Assembly: GCA_964521665.1 (NCBI GenBank)
Contig: CAZFSG010000022.1
Span: 1-20,415, forward strand
DNA from: JANXDG01 sp964521665
GTDB taxonomy: Bacteria; Elusimicrobiota; Endomicrobiia; DTEH01
Length of the DNA stretch: 20,415 nt
Direction of reading: 5' to 3'
Shown: piece after piece, positions 7,713 through 15,935 of the stretch
Layout of the letters: each line of letters opens with the position of its first letter
Numbering within the stretch: the stretch's first letter is position 1
Notes under the pieces: model-generated
What the model saw: only the letters and a program-made list of their open reading frames with translations
What the model was told of the DNA's origin: nothing
Databases searched by the model: none
Program-made: the position numbers and the translations under genes

Positions 7713-9570
7713 AATTTGTTTTATATTTACATTTCGGGAAATTTTCACATGATAAAAATTTTCCATATTTACTTTTTCTAATTATTAACGAACCACCACA
7801 AAGTTCACATTTTTTTCCTGCAAAAATTTCGGTTTTCTTAGGTTTTATTTCTTTATTTGCTTTCTCAATTTCTTTAATTATTGGTTCATAAAACATATTA
7901 ACAACTTTTACCCATTTTTCTTTACCTTGAGCAATTTTATCTAACAAATTCTCAATTTTTGCTGTATAAGATTTATCAACAATTTCTGTAAAATATTTTG
8001 ATAAAAGTTCAATTACTTCTTTACCTAATTCTGTAATATAAAATTTTCTTTCTTTAAGTTTCACATATCCTCTCTGCTTAAGTGTATCAACAATAGTTGC
8101 ATAAGTTGATGGTCTACCTATACCATTCTTTTCAAGTTCTTTAATAAGAGACGCTTCAGTATACCTTGCTGGTGGCTCAGTAAAATGTTGTTTCTGAAGA
8201 CAATCTTTTATTTTTAATATATCATCTTTATTAAGATTTGAGATTTCTATTTTTATATATTGAGTATTATCTTTTTTATATTCTTCTGGTAAAATTTTTG
8301 TGAACCCGTCAAACAATACTTCTTTTGTCTCAAACTCAAACAGATATTTTTTGTCAACATCTATATTAATCACAATATTATTGTATTTCAAATCTTTCAT
8401 TTGAGTAGCAACAAACCTCGTCCAGATAAGTTTATAAAGTTTATATTGATCTTCAGAAAGATATTGTTTAATTTTCTCAGGTTCACGATACACACTTGTT
8501 GGACGTATCGCTTCATGTGCTTCTTGTGCATTTTTAATTTTTGTTTTATATTCTCGTACTTTTTCTGATAAATAACTTTCGGTAAATTTTTCTTTTATAT
8601 ACCTTCTTAACTCTTCAATTGCATAATCTGAAACAAAAACAGAATCTGTTCTCATATATGTGATAAGACCAACACGTTCTTTGTTTCCAAGGTCTACACC
8701 TTCGTATAAACTTTGTGCAATACTCATAGTTTTTGATGGAGAAAATTTTAATTTCCAGGAAGCTTCCTGCTGTAACGTAGATGTAACATATGGCTCAGAC
8801 GGAGATTTATTCTTTTCTTCTATTTTGATATCGATTATTCTACCAAACCCTATTTTTTTAACTTCGTTAACAATTTTTTCAGCTTCATCTTTTGATCTTA
8901 TATCCAACTTCTCTAATTTTTTTCCTTCTATAGATACCAATTTTGTGTTTAACACTTGTTGAGTTCCTTCTTTGTAAAACTCACATTCTATACTCCAGTA
9001 TTCTTGTGGGACAAAATTTTGTATTTCCTTTTCTCTATCATAGATAAACTTTAACGCAGCAGATTGAACTCTTCCTGCTGAAAGACCATTTGAAATTTTT
9101 TTCCATAACAATGGGGAAATTTTGTATCCTACTAAACGATCTATTATTCTTCGTGCTTGTTGAGAATCAACAAGATTCATATCTATTTTTCTTGGATGTA
9201 ATAAAGCATCATATATTGCTTGTGGAGTTATTTCATGAAATGTTATTCTTAACACGTCATCCAAACTTAATCCTAACACTCTTGTAAGATGCCAAGCAAT
9301 TGCTTCTCCTTCACGGTCATAGTCAGTTGCGAGATATATTTTTTCAGCTTGTTGTACAATTTTTTTTAACTCAGAAATAACTTTTTTTGCTTTTGGTAAA
9401 ACAACATAATAGGGTTTAAAATTATTTTTTTCATCTACACCTAACAAATTTTTAGGTAAATCACGAACATGGCCATAAGAACTTTTCACAATATATTTAT
9501 CATTACTTTTAGACAAAAATTTTGCAATTGTTCGTTCTTTAGTTGGCGATTCTACTATTATTACTTTCAT
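7675..9570 (-). CDS. topA: DNA topoisomerase I (type IA)
   Basis: TopA relaxes negative supercoils by single-strand passage. Numbered from ATG 9570 (631 residues), the Toprim domain holds VIIVESPTKE with E7 and ATDYDREGEA with D83, D85 and E87. GRVQSAALKF (166-175) is a family signature. The nucleophile is Y305 in GLITYMRTDS, with R307 beside it. The C-terminus has one four-cysteine zinc ribbon (C587, C590, C607, C614). This is a short form: E. coli TopA (865 residues) has further zinc domains. A GTG three codons upstream (9579) keeps the frame open, but it overlaps the AGGAG ribosome site. That site is correctly spaced for ATG 9570, 5 bases after the dprA stop. The last 38 to 92 bases also encode the start of the recombinase in another frame. 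Confidence 0.96.
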   Translation of the reverse strand: MKVIIVESPTKERTIAKFLSKSNDKYIVKSSYGHVRDLPKNLLGVDEKNNFKPYYVVLPKAKKVISELKKIVQQAEKIYLATDYDREGEAIAWHLTRVLGLSLDDVLRITFHEITPQAIYDALLHPRKIDMNLVDSQQARRIIDRLVGYKISPLLWKKISNGLSAGRVQSAALKFIYDREKEIQNFVPQEYWSIECEFYKEGTQQVLNTKLVSIEGKKLEKLDIRSKDEAEKIVNEVKKIGFGRIIDIKIEEKNKSPSEPYVTSTLQQEASWKLKFSPSKTMSIAQSLYEGVDLGNKERVGLITYMRTDSVFVSDYAIEELRRYIKEKFTESYLSEKVREYKTKIKNAQEAHEAIRPTSVYREPEKIKQYLSEDQYKLYKLIWTRFVATQMKDLKYNNIVINIDVDKKYLFEFETKEVLFDGFTKILPEEYKKDNTQYIKIEISNLNKDDILKIKDCLQKQHFTEPPARYTEASLIKELEKNGIGRPSTYATIVDTLKQRGYVKLKERKFYITELGKEVIELLSKYFTEIVDKSYTAKIENLLDKIAQGKEKWVKVVNMFYEPIIKEIEKANKEIKPKKTEIFAGKKCELCGGSLIIRKSKYGKFLSCENFPKCKYKTNYEKNSFSTKKDN

Positions 9571-9575
9571 AAACT

Positions 9576-10709
9576 TCACTCCTGGACAGGAACATAAATT
9601 TTCCCAGTTAATTCTTTAATTTTGCCATTTACTACCAAACTAAAAAGTATATTCATAAGTTTTGTAATTTCTAATTTTGAAATATTTTGCAATTTATCAA
9701 TATGAATACCTTCGGGTTCTGCAATAATAATATCTAAAACTTTTTTTGTTTCTTCATCAAGTTCCTTTTCAACTTTACCTTCTTCTTTAACAGGTTTTTT
9801 TATATTAATTTGTTGTTTAACAATATCTGATAATTTTTGTATTTCTTCTATCACATCTTCAGCAGAGGTTATAAGTTTTGCTCCTGTTTTAATAAGAAAA
9901 TTTGTTCCTCTGCTTTGTCTTGAAAAAATACTGCCAGGTACTGCAAAAACATCTTTTCCTAACTCAGCAGCAAGCTTTGCAGTTATCATTGCTCCGCTCT
10001 TAATATCAGCTTCAATTATTATTGTACCTAAAGACAATGCTGCAATTATCCTATTTCTTTGTGGAAAGGAATTCTTATTAGGTTTATAAAAATATGGAAA
10101 CTCTGAAATTACAGCACCAAATAAAGGTATTTTATCTTGTAACTTTTTATTTGCAGCTGGGTAATACACACCTAATCCGTTACCTAAAACTGCAATTGTC
10201 CTAAGACCATTTTTTATAGCAAACTCATGTGCAAGAGTATCAATTCCGTATGCTAAACCACTAACAATTGTTAAATCATATTTTGCTATCTGTTTAACTA
10301 AATGTTCAACAACTAATCTTCCATAAGGAGTAGGTTTCCTTGTGCCAACTATTGCTACAGAGATCATATCTTCTTTTTTTAATTCACCTTTGACATATAA
10401 TAACATAGGTGGATCTGCAAGATATTTTAACATCAAAGGATAATCATCATCGTTATAACAAATTATTTTTATCTTCTCTTTATTTATAGCATCAAGTTCT
10501 TTCTCAACATCAATTTTATTTCTCAACATCACAATAGTTTTAGCAATAGATGGACCTATACCTTCAACACAACTTAGTTCTTCTTCTGTCGCTGACATAA
10601 TATTTGTAGCAGAACCAAAAAATTCTATTAACCGTTTTATTCTCACAGGACCAAGTGTCGGAATATTGTTTAAAATCATCAATGACTTTATTTCTTCTAA
10701 ATTATTCAT
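9576..10709 (-). CDS. dprA: DNA processing protein DprA (Smf)
   Basis: DprA binds incoming single-stranded DNA during natural transformation and loads RecA on it. The 377-residue protein has three parts. Residues 1 to about 65 are a SAM/helix-hairpin-helix region (IPTLGPVRIKRLIEFFG, CVEGIGPSIAKTIV). About 70-295 is the Rossmann-like core, with VAIVGTRKPTPYG, IVSGLAYGIDTLAH, AVLGNGLGVYYP, FPQRNRIIAALS and IKSGAMITAKLA. The C-terminal part, about 315-377, is a winged-helix (DprA_WH) domain (EPEGIHIDKLQ to GKIYVPVQE). Length and domain order are typical. Its ATG overlaps the stop of the XRE-type regulator gene (ATGA), and topA starts 5 bases after its stop. With comM in the same train, it suggests that the organism takes up or at least processes foreign DNA. 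The dprA-topA-xerC order is known from Firmicutes. Confidence 0.96.
   Translation of the reverse strand: MNNLEEIKSLMILNNIPTLGPVRIKRLIEFFGSATNIMSATEEELSCVEGIGPSIAKTIVMLRNKIDVEKELDAINKEKIKIICYNDDDYPLMLKYLADPPMLLYVKGELKKEDMISVAIVGTRKPTPYGRLVVEHLVKQIAKYDLTIVSGLAYGIDTLAHEFAIKNGLRTIAVLGNGLGVYYPAANKKLQDKIPLFGAVISEFPYFYKPNKNSFPQRNRIIAALSLGTIIIEADIKSGAMITAKLAAELGKDVFAVPGSIFSRQSRGTNFLIKTGAKLITSAEDVIEEIQKLSDIVKQQINIKKPVKEEGKVEKELDEETKKVLDIIIAEPEGIHIDKLQNISKLEITKLMNILFSLVVNGKIKELTGKIYVPVQE
9579..9583 (-). promoter_or_regulatory. Ribosome binding site that fixes the topA start
   Basis: The minus strand reads AGGAG, then 8 bases, then ATG at 9570. The upstream GTG at 9577-9579 shares its first base with the end of AGGAG, so a ribosome bound here could not use it. 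This decides for the ATG. The site lies within the last codons of dprA, which allows both reinitiation and independent loading. Confidence 0.8.
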
Positions 10710-11143
10710 AACAACTCTTCTGGCATTGAATGTTTTTCTGTTTCAATTTTTTCTTCAGTAATTATTGTTTCTTTTTGTTTTTTTACTTTTTTGTTTATAT
10801 TTATTTTTAATGCCGAACTTTGAGTTTGGTTATCTTTTTCTTTATAAAAATTTTTTGTAAAAAGATATTGTTTCAAACATAATAATATTTCTTTTGAAGA
10901 AAAATTTTGTAAATATTTATTTGGTACTCTACCAGCAGAAAACAACAGTTCATCTTCGTCAATATCTAAAAATTTTGCAATACGTTTTATAGTTTCTTCT
11001 TCATATGGAGGGTTGCGTTTACCAGAAATTATTTTTGATAAATACGACACATCTATTTTTGCATATTCTGCTGCTTCTTTTAATGTATATTTTTTTTGGT
11101 TAATAGCTTCCTTAATTTTTTTAATAAATTCTTTATATACCAT
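10706..11143 (-). CDS. XRE-family helix-turn-helix protein
   Basis: This is a small DNA-binding protein of 145 residues. Residues about 5-65 form a Cro/C1-type helix-turn-helix: TLKEAAEYAKIDVSYLSKI is the turn with recognition helix, followed by SGKRNPPYEEETIKRIAKFL. The IDEDELLFSAGRVP continuation, around residues 62-75, is common in short XRE regulators. The rest is a lysine- and glutamate-rich tail with no recognisable ligand or dimerisation domain. The gene overlaps the preceding peptidase gene by 11 bases and dprA by 4 bases (ATGA), so its level is tied to both. It may regulate this train or competence genes, but no operator was identifiable. It could also act as a nucleoid or adaptor protein. 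Target unknown. Confidence 0.88.
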   Translation of the reverse strand: MVYKEFIKKIKEAINQKKYTLKEAAEYAKIDVSYLSKIISGKRNPPYEEETIKRIAKFLDIDEDELLFSAGRVPNKYLQNFSSKEILLCLKQYLFTKNFYKEKDNQTQSSALKININKKVKKQKETIITEEKIETEKHSMPEELL

Positions 11144-11975
11144 CTTCTTTTAACACCCTTCTTGCACCTGCATAATGAAGTTTATAATATTCTTCTTCTA
11201 ACGATGATATAGTGACTTTTTTAGAACCGCGTGTTGCATGAATAAACTCGTTATTTGTCAGATATATTCCAACATGGTTTATATATTCGTACTTTTTAAT
11301 TTTGCCTTTAACTTTTTTGTACCTTACTTTTTTAAAAAAAACTAAATCTCCACATTGTAATTCTTCTTTGTCAATTGGTTTTCCAATTTTAAACTGTTCC
11401 CTTGAAGTCCTTGGTAGGTTTATCCCAAGTTCTGAAAACACAAATTTTACAAAAAATGAACAATCAATACCTTTATCTACATTTGTTCCACCCCATTTAT
11501 AAGGACTACTATATAATTTTAATGCTGAACGTATAATTCTTTTAATTTTTTCGTCATGATATATCTTAAGTGTATCTTCATTTAATTCTTTAGATAAAGA
11601 TGATGTTACAACATCGTAGTCTATCTCACCATTTTCATCAGAATAAAAATCTGTTTCTTCAGTTAAACTTATGTTTTCGACAATTTTATCATCTGCCATC
11701 TGAATGCACAAATTTGCTGGCAGATTCATTTGAGTAATAACTAAATTTTTTATTTCAGTTGCTTTTTCAAATTCATAAGGACCTATCAAAATTGTTGTAG
11801 TATTTACAAATATTTTATCTTTTTCACACCAAGATTGTTTTTCTATCAAACTTCTTACAGAAACCAAATCTTTCTGGTTGTCACATAAAATTTCAACATA
11901 ATAATTATACTGCGAAAAGATTGTCATTTTGAAAAAAAATAAAGAAAAATATAGAAAGAAAAATTTATTCCTCAT
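11133..11975 (-). CDS. Secreted NlpC/P60 peptidase with SPOR-like domain
   Basis: This 280-residue protein has a hydrophobic N-terminus (RNKFFFLYFSLFFFKMTIFS) that acts as a signal peptide or anchor. Residues about 25-90 resemble a SPOR domain (YYVEILCDNQKD ... ILIGPYEFEKATEIKNLV), a fold that binds peptidoglycan with stripped side chains. Residues about 143-275 are an NlpC/P60 papain-like peptidase with C172 (GIDCSFFV), H234 (NHVGIYL) and H246 (FIHATRG). Such enzymes cut D-glutamyl-diaminopimelate or related bonds in cell-wall peptides. The catalytic triad looks intact. It starts inside the end of the small TPR gene (11-base overlap) and follows a LysM gene, which makes a three-gene wall module. 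The SPOR call is by pattern only and moderate. The peptidase call is secure. Confidence 0.93.
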   Translation of the reverse strand: MRNKFFFLYFSLFFFKMTIFSQYNYYVEILCDNQKDLVSVRSLIEKQSWCEKDKIFVNTTTILIGPYEFEKATEIKNLVITQMNLPANLCIQMADDKIVENISLTEETDFYSDENGEIDYDVVTSSLSKELNEDTLKIYHDEKIKRIIRSALKLYSSPYKWGGTNVDKGIDCSFFVKFVFSELGINLPRTSREQFKIGKPIDKEELQCGDLVFFKKVRYKKVKGKIKKYEYINHVGIYLTNNEFIHATRGSKKVTISSLEEEYYKLHYAGARRVLKEDGI

Positions 11976-12369
11976 ATTTATAACCTAAAAGTAATAAATA
12001 CTCAAACCGTTTTTTTGCAAGTTCGCCATAATATGTTTCTGGATATAGTTCAAAGGTTTTCTTATAAAATTTTAGTGCTAATTTCATTTCTTTTTTTTCT
12101 TCGTAACATTCAGCGATATTGAACAAACTTTCAGATTTTAGTCCTTCTGAAGAATAAATTTCCACAACTCTTAAAAACCTAAAAATTGCGCTGTCATATT
12201 TCCTTAATAAAAAACAAATTTTACCTATTACAAACTCTACAAATTGTGCATATTTTGATTCACTATATTGTTGCAACCAATCATTAAACTTTCCTGTTAG
12301 ATAAAATTGTGAATAAAAAATATAGAAACAAAATATAAAAAATGTAATAAGAAAAACAAACTTTTTCAT
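11965..12369 (-). CDS. Small exported TPR protein
   Basis: This 134-residue protein begins with a signal peptide or anchor (KKFVFLITFFIFCFYIFYS, residues 2-20). The mature part holds two or three helical hairpins of TPR type: residues about 45-70 (KICFLLRKYDSAIFRFLRVV) and 78-112 (SLFNIAECYEEKKEMKLALK, then FYKKTFELYPETYYGELAKK). The pattern resembles the TPR of CpoB/YbgF or BamD-like outer-membrane assembly proteins, but it is too short to assign. No lipobox is clear: C14 lies within the hydrophobic stretch. The ATG directly follows the LysM gene stop, with no obvious ribosome site. It overlaps the peptidase gene by 11 bases, so the three are probably made together and may form a periplasmic complex (inference). 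Confidence 0.82.
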   Translation of the reverse strand: MKKFVFLITFFIFCFYIFYSQFYLTGKFNDWLQQYSESKYAQFVEFVIGKICFLLRKYDSAIFRFLRVVEIYSSEGLKSESLFNIAECYEEKKEMKLALKFYKKTFELYPETYYGELAKKRFEYLLLLGYKYEE

Positions 12370-13119
12370 TTATTTCGTAAGCATATCACCTATAACTATT
12401 GGAGAATATGCTCTTAAAATTTTACACACAACTATTTTTTCTTTAAGTTCAATAACTTTTAACTTACCAACTAAATTAAGTTTATTATCAGGAACATTTA
12501 ACAATGTTATATCATATTGAGAAGGGCCTAAATGATAAACATAAAAAATTTCGTCAGGATTAATTTCTGCCAATTCTTGAAATTCACAAAATACAATATC
12601 GTGATCAATATACATAAACTTTTTTTCTTTTGCAGAAACAATTTTACCAAAATATTTAAAATCTTTGATGTCTAAAGTTTTTTGTATATATGATTTTTTT
12701 ATCTCTTCTTTTTCTTTTGTAATATTTTGTCTTTTAACTGGACCAGAACTAACACTTACTACCTCTACCTGTGAAGCTGTATCTCTTACTACAAGTTGGT
12801 CTTCTGATATCTGTTTTTCTTGTTGTTGAACTTTTTGTTCAATACCTGCTTCTTCTTTTTCTATTTTTGGTTCAATTTCAGTACCACTGATTTCTTCCAC
12901 TTTTATTTCAGGTAATATGAACACTTGCCCTGGGAAAATTAAATCTGGATTTTTTATTTTATCCTTATTTTGTTGATAAATCTTCACCCATAAAAATGGA
13001 TTATTATAATATTTTTTTGCAATATTCCACAAACAATCTCCTTTCACTACCGTATATTCTAGTGAATAGATGTTAACTACAAAAAAAAGTATACTAATAA
13101 AAATAAACACTTTTTTCAT
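12370..13119 (-). CDS. Secreted LysM-domain protein
   Basis: From ATG 13119 the protein has 249 residues. It has a signal peptide (MKKVFIFISILFFVVNIYS, residues 1-19) followed at once by one LysM domain, about 21-70: YTVVKGDCLWNIAKKYYNN, then NPDLIFPGQVFILP. LysM binds N-acetylglucosamine in peptidoglycan. A low-complexity linker rich in E, K and Q (about 75-145) leads to a C-terminal beta-rich domain. That domain (FGKIVSAKEKKFMYIDHDIV to the end, VIGDMLTK) resembles the tails of other LysM proteins without a known function. A longer frame starts at TTG 13143, but AGAGG six bases before ATG 13119 and the standard signal peptide decide for the shorter form. It is the first gene of the wall module, 50 bases after the fusion gene. 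Confidence 0.88.
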   Translation of the reverse strand: MKKVFIFISILFFVVNIYSLEYTVVKGDCLWNIAKKYYNNPFLWVKIYQQNKDKIKNPDLIFPGQVFILPEIKVEEISGTEIEPKIEKEEAGIEQKVQQQEKQISEDQLVVRDTASQVEVVSVSSGPVKRQNITKEKEEIKKSYIQKTLDIKDFKYFGKIVSAKEKKFMYIDHDIVFCEFQELAEINPDEIFYVYHLGPSQYDITLLNVPDNKLNLVGKLKVIELKEKIVVCKILRAYSPIVIGDMLTK

Positions 13120-13125
13120 AAATTT

Positions 13126-13130
13126 CCTCT
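13126..13130 (-). promoter_or_regulatory. Ribosome binding site that fixes the LysM gene start
   Basis: AGAGG, followed by AAATTT and ATG on the minus strand, gives a well-spaced site for the start at 13119. The 50-base gap before it is the largest inside the train. I saw no convincing promoter hexamer pair there, only a weak AT-rich inverted repeat. Confidence 0.7.
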
Positions 13131-13169
13131 CATTAAAATACAAATTCTTTGAAAGTAATACTTTGGAAA

Positions 13170-15935
13170 CTACAAAACTTCATGTTTAACCTTAAGACAT
13201 AACCAAGTAAAAAGTATTCCAACGATAATTCCACCAATAACATCACTTAAAAAATGTGCTCCAACTAACACCCTGCTTATACCTATTAAAAATGCTAAAA
13301 CAAATGCTAATACTGTTACATATTTTTTTCTTACTTTATCTGATATATATACAGCAGATGCAAACGCTAAAAATGTATGTCCTGATGGAAAACCGAACTC
13401 ACGTAGTTGTTCTCCAATAACATTAACAGGTTGATGCAAAATATCCTGAAACAACTTTAATGGTCTCGGTTTGTCAAAAATAAATTTTAATAATTGTATA
13501 ATTCCTCCACCTAATAAAACAATTATAATAAATACAATACTTTCTGAAACAAACTTTTTATTATCTACTAAAAACAGAAGTAAAATTATTATAGGTACAA
13601 GGATCGCACCATTGCCAAGATTGGTTAATATATACCATATTGTCCTGAACCATTTTCTTTGATACATCTTACTTTGATTTATTGTCAAAAATATCAATTT
13701 ATCATAATTTCTAAAATATTCGGTAACTGAAGTTGTATTATTATATTCCTGTTGTAGAAATTCTTTTGAAAGATTTTTATACATAAAATTTTTACATATA
13801 TAAAACTTAAATACACGTTGTGGCCAAAATTTGTTTTTTCTAAAAGAAACTATCGAAACCATTTTTTTTTCTTTAAACGGTAGTTTATCTAAAATATTTT
13901 CTTCAGGAAATCTTCCTTCAGTAACATAAATTGCATTTTTACCATCGTATTTACTCAAATTTCCATTCCAAAAATCATATTGGTTAAGATAATCATCTAT
14001 ACAAAAAACTTCAGGGATTTTATTATTTTTAAAATATTTTGTTAATCCAAATCGTATTTGTCCTGCAACAAAATATTTATGTGTCAAAACAAAACTTGAT
14101 GGATATTTACTTAACAGAGTATTAAGTTCTGACGCAGCAACTTCCCAACCATAAAGTTTATCTGGTGTATCAGCATTATGATATTTTTCAGGTATTTTAA
14201 TTATTCCAAATAAAGAAATTAGAATTACAAAAGATGTAATCAAAATAGAAGAAACTAACGAAATATAATATAAAGTTCTTTTTTTATCTAAGAACTGAAT
14301 ATACGGAACAAGCATAAAGTATAACACTGCAGGCCAATGTGGTAACAACTTATTTTTAAAACTTAGACCAATAAAAAATATTATCCCTGGCAATACAAAG
14401 TATAATAAAAATCTATTAATATCTTTTTTAACAAAGAAAACATAAATAATGCTATACCATAATAAAACGAAAACAACTGGTGAGATGTATCCTGCTTGGA
14501 AACCAAAATTTTCAACAAATGTTTTTAAAGAAAATAAAATTTTTGTACCAATTGCATGTCCGAACTGGTATTTAAACGAAACAAACTTATGTACAATATT
14601 CCATAAAATTACTGGTGAAAAAATTATTACTGAAATTAAACAATAAACATAAAAATCTTTTTTTATCAATAATTTTCTTAACTTTGGTGTAATCAAAATT
14701 ATAAAAACACTGCCAATAAATAAAAACACTGCTGTATATTTTGCCAATAACGCAACTCCTAATAACACACCACAAAAATATAATAACCATACATCTTCTG
14801 TCAAAACAAATTTGTAAAAATAAAATGTATACATCATCCAAAACATACCCAACAACGTTTCTGGTATGGTTATAATAGAACCTACAAAAGATATAGGTAT
14901 AAAATTAAGTAACAAACTTGAATAAAGTGCTGTTTGAGAACCAAAAATTTCTTTTATTAACCTGTAGAAATATATAATTGCAACTGTAGAACAAAAAATT
15001 GCAGGAATTCTTACACCATACAGATTATTACCAAAAATTTTTGTTGATAAATATATTAAATACCCTACCATTGGTGGATGATCATAGTAAGAAAAATCCA
15101 AATATTGTGCATATTGCCAATAATGAGATTCGTCATCTGTTAAACCAAACATTCCTGATAGTGAAAACTTCAAAATTGTAGATAATACCAAGATTTTTGT
15201 AAAAAAAATGTTATATTTATCTTTAAAAAACCAGTTTATTACTAACAATTTCACTTTAAACAAATATTTTAAAAGTTTTGTTACTGAAAGTTTACTTTTA
15301 CCATACAGACGTTTATGAAATTCAATAGGTACTTCAAAAAACTTAAAGTTAAACATTTTACATATATAATTTACTTCTGTAACAATAAACGGGTCTGATG
15401 CAGATAAATATGGCAAGATTGTTTCTATAACTTTTCTTCTATATACTTTATATCCTGATGTAACATCAATTATAGGTATACCAGTTAATAACTTTATATA
15501 CACTCTTGAAAACAAACTTATCAATTTTCTTAAAACACTACGTTGTTGATCTTTTCCACCTTCAATATATCTTGAACCAACAACTATATCTACTTCAAGA
15601 TTTTTTTCTAAAACTTCAATAAGCTTTGGCAATTCGTAAGGTGAATGAGACAAATCCGCATCCATTTCTACAATAATATCAGCACCAAGTTCTATACATT
15701 TCTTAAACCCTTCAATACCAGCATACCCACGACCACGTTTGTCTTTTCTTACAACCAGATATAAATTTGGATATATTTTTTTTAATTGTTCAACTTTTTG
15801 TGCAGTACCATCAGGCGAGTTGTCATCTACAACTACAAGTTTGCAATAAGGCAACACTTCAAAAACTTGTCTCACAAAAGTTTCTATATTATCTACTTCA
15901 TTATATGTTGGTGTAAAAACAACTATGTTTTTCAT
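13170..15935 (-). CDS. Fusion: Dpm1-like GT2, ArnT/PMT-like transferase, PAP2 phosphatase
   Basis: Three membrane-lipid enzymes are joined in 921 residues. Part 1 (about 1-235) is a Dpm1-type family 2 glycosyltransferase: TPTYNEVDNI, VVDDNSPDG (D37, D38), MDADLSH (D92, D94) and VGSRYIEGG. It would load a sugar from a nucleotide onto polyprenyl phosphate. Part 2 (about 240-715) is an ArnT/GT83 or PMT-like membrane transferase. GLTDDESHYW (264-273) and YYDHPPMVGY (283-292) are the usual first-loop acidic site, followed by about ten membrane helices and a soluble stretch (590-710). Part 3 (about 740-915) is a PAP2 phosphatase with all three motifs: K817-x6-R824-P825, P850-S-G-H853, and S887-R888-x5-H894-x3-D898. 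The frame is open throughout, with no frameshift. The start overlaps the comM stop by one base (TAATG). A role in envelope lipid or glycan modification is inferred; sugar and acceptor are unknown. Confidence 0.93.
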   Translation of the reverse strand: MKNIVVFTPTYNEVDNIETFVRQVFEVLPYCKLVVVDDNSPDGTAQKVEQLKKIYPNLYLVVRKDKRGRGYAGIEGFKKCIELGADIIVEMDADLSHSPYELPKLIEVLEKNLEVDIVVGSRYIEGGKDQQRSVLRKLISLFSRVYIKLLTGIPIIDVTSGYKVYRRKVIETILPYLSASDPFIVTEVNYICKMFNFKFFEVPIEFHKRLYGKSKLSVTKLLKYLFKVKLLVINWFFKDKYNIFFTKILVLSTILKFSLSGMFGLTDDESHYWQYAQYLDFSYYDHPPMVGYLIYLSTKIFGNNLYGVRIPAIFCSTVAIIYFYRLIKEIFGSQTALYSSLLLNFIPISFVGSIITIPETLLGMFWMMYTFYFYKFVLTEDVWLLYFCGVLLGVALLAKYTAVFLFIGSVFIILITPKLRKLLIKKDFYVYCLISVIIFSPVILWNIVHKFVSFKYQFGHAIGTKILFSLKTFVENFGFQAGYISPVVFVLLWYSIIYVFFVKKDINRFLLYFVLPGIIFFIGLSFKNKLLPHWPAVLYFMLVPYIQFLDKKRTLYYISLVSSILITSFVILISLFGIIKIPEKYHNADTPDKLYGWEVAASELNTLLSKYPSSFVLTHKYFVAGQIRFGLTKYFKNNKIPEVFCIDDYLNQYDFWNGNLSKYDGKNAIYVTEGRFPEENILDKLPFKEKKMVSIVSFRKNKFWPQRVFKFYICKNFMYKNLSKEFLQQEYNNTTSVTEYFRNYDKLIFLTINQSKMYQRKWFRTIWYILTNLGNGAILVPIIILLLFLVDNKKFVSESIVFIIIVLLGGGIIQLLKFIFDKPRPLKLFQDILHQPVNVIGEQLREFGFPSGHTFLAFASAVYISDKVRKKYVTVLAFVLAFLIGISRVLVGAHFLSDVIGGIIVGILFTWLCLKVKHEVL

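Noticed and set aside
13120..13169. Small hairpin (AAAGTA with TTACTTT region) as a terminator or operator
   Set aside because: It is AT-rich, with a short stem and no U tract, and is expected by chance in this composition.
14587..14841. Second minus-strand frame of 84 codons within the fusion gene
   Set aside because: It lies entirely inside the membrane part of the fusion gene in another frame. The host frame is continuous and carries all motifs, so this is not evidence of a frameshift.
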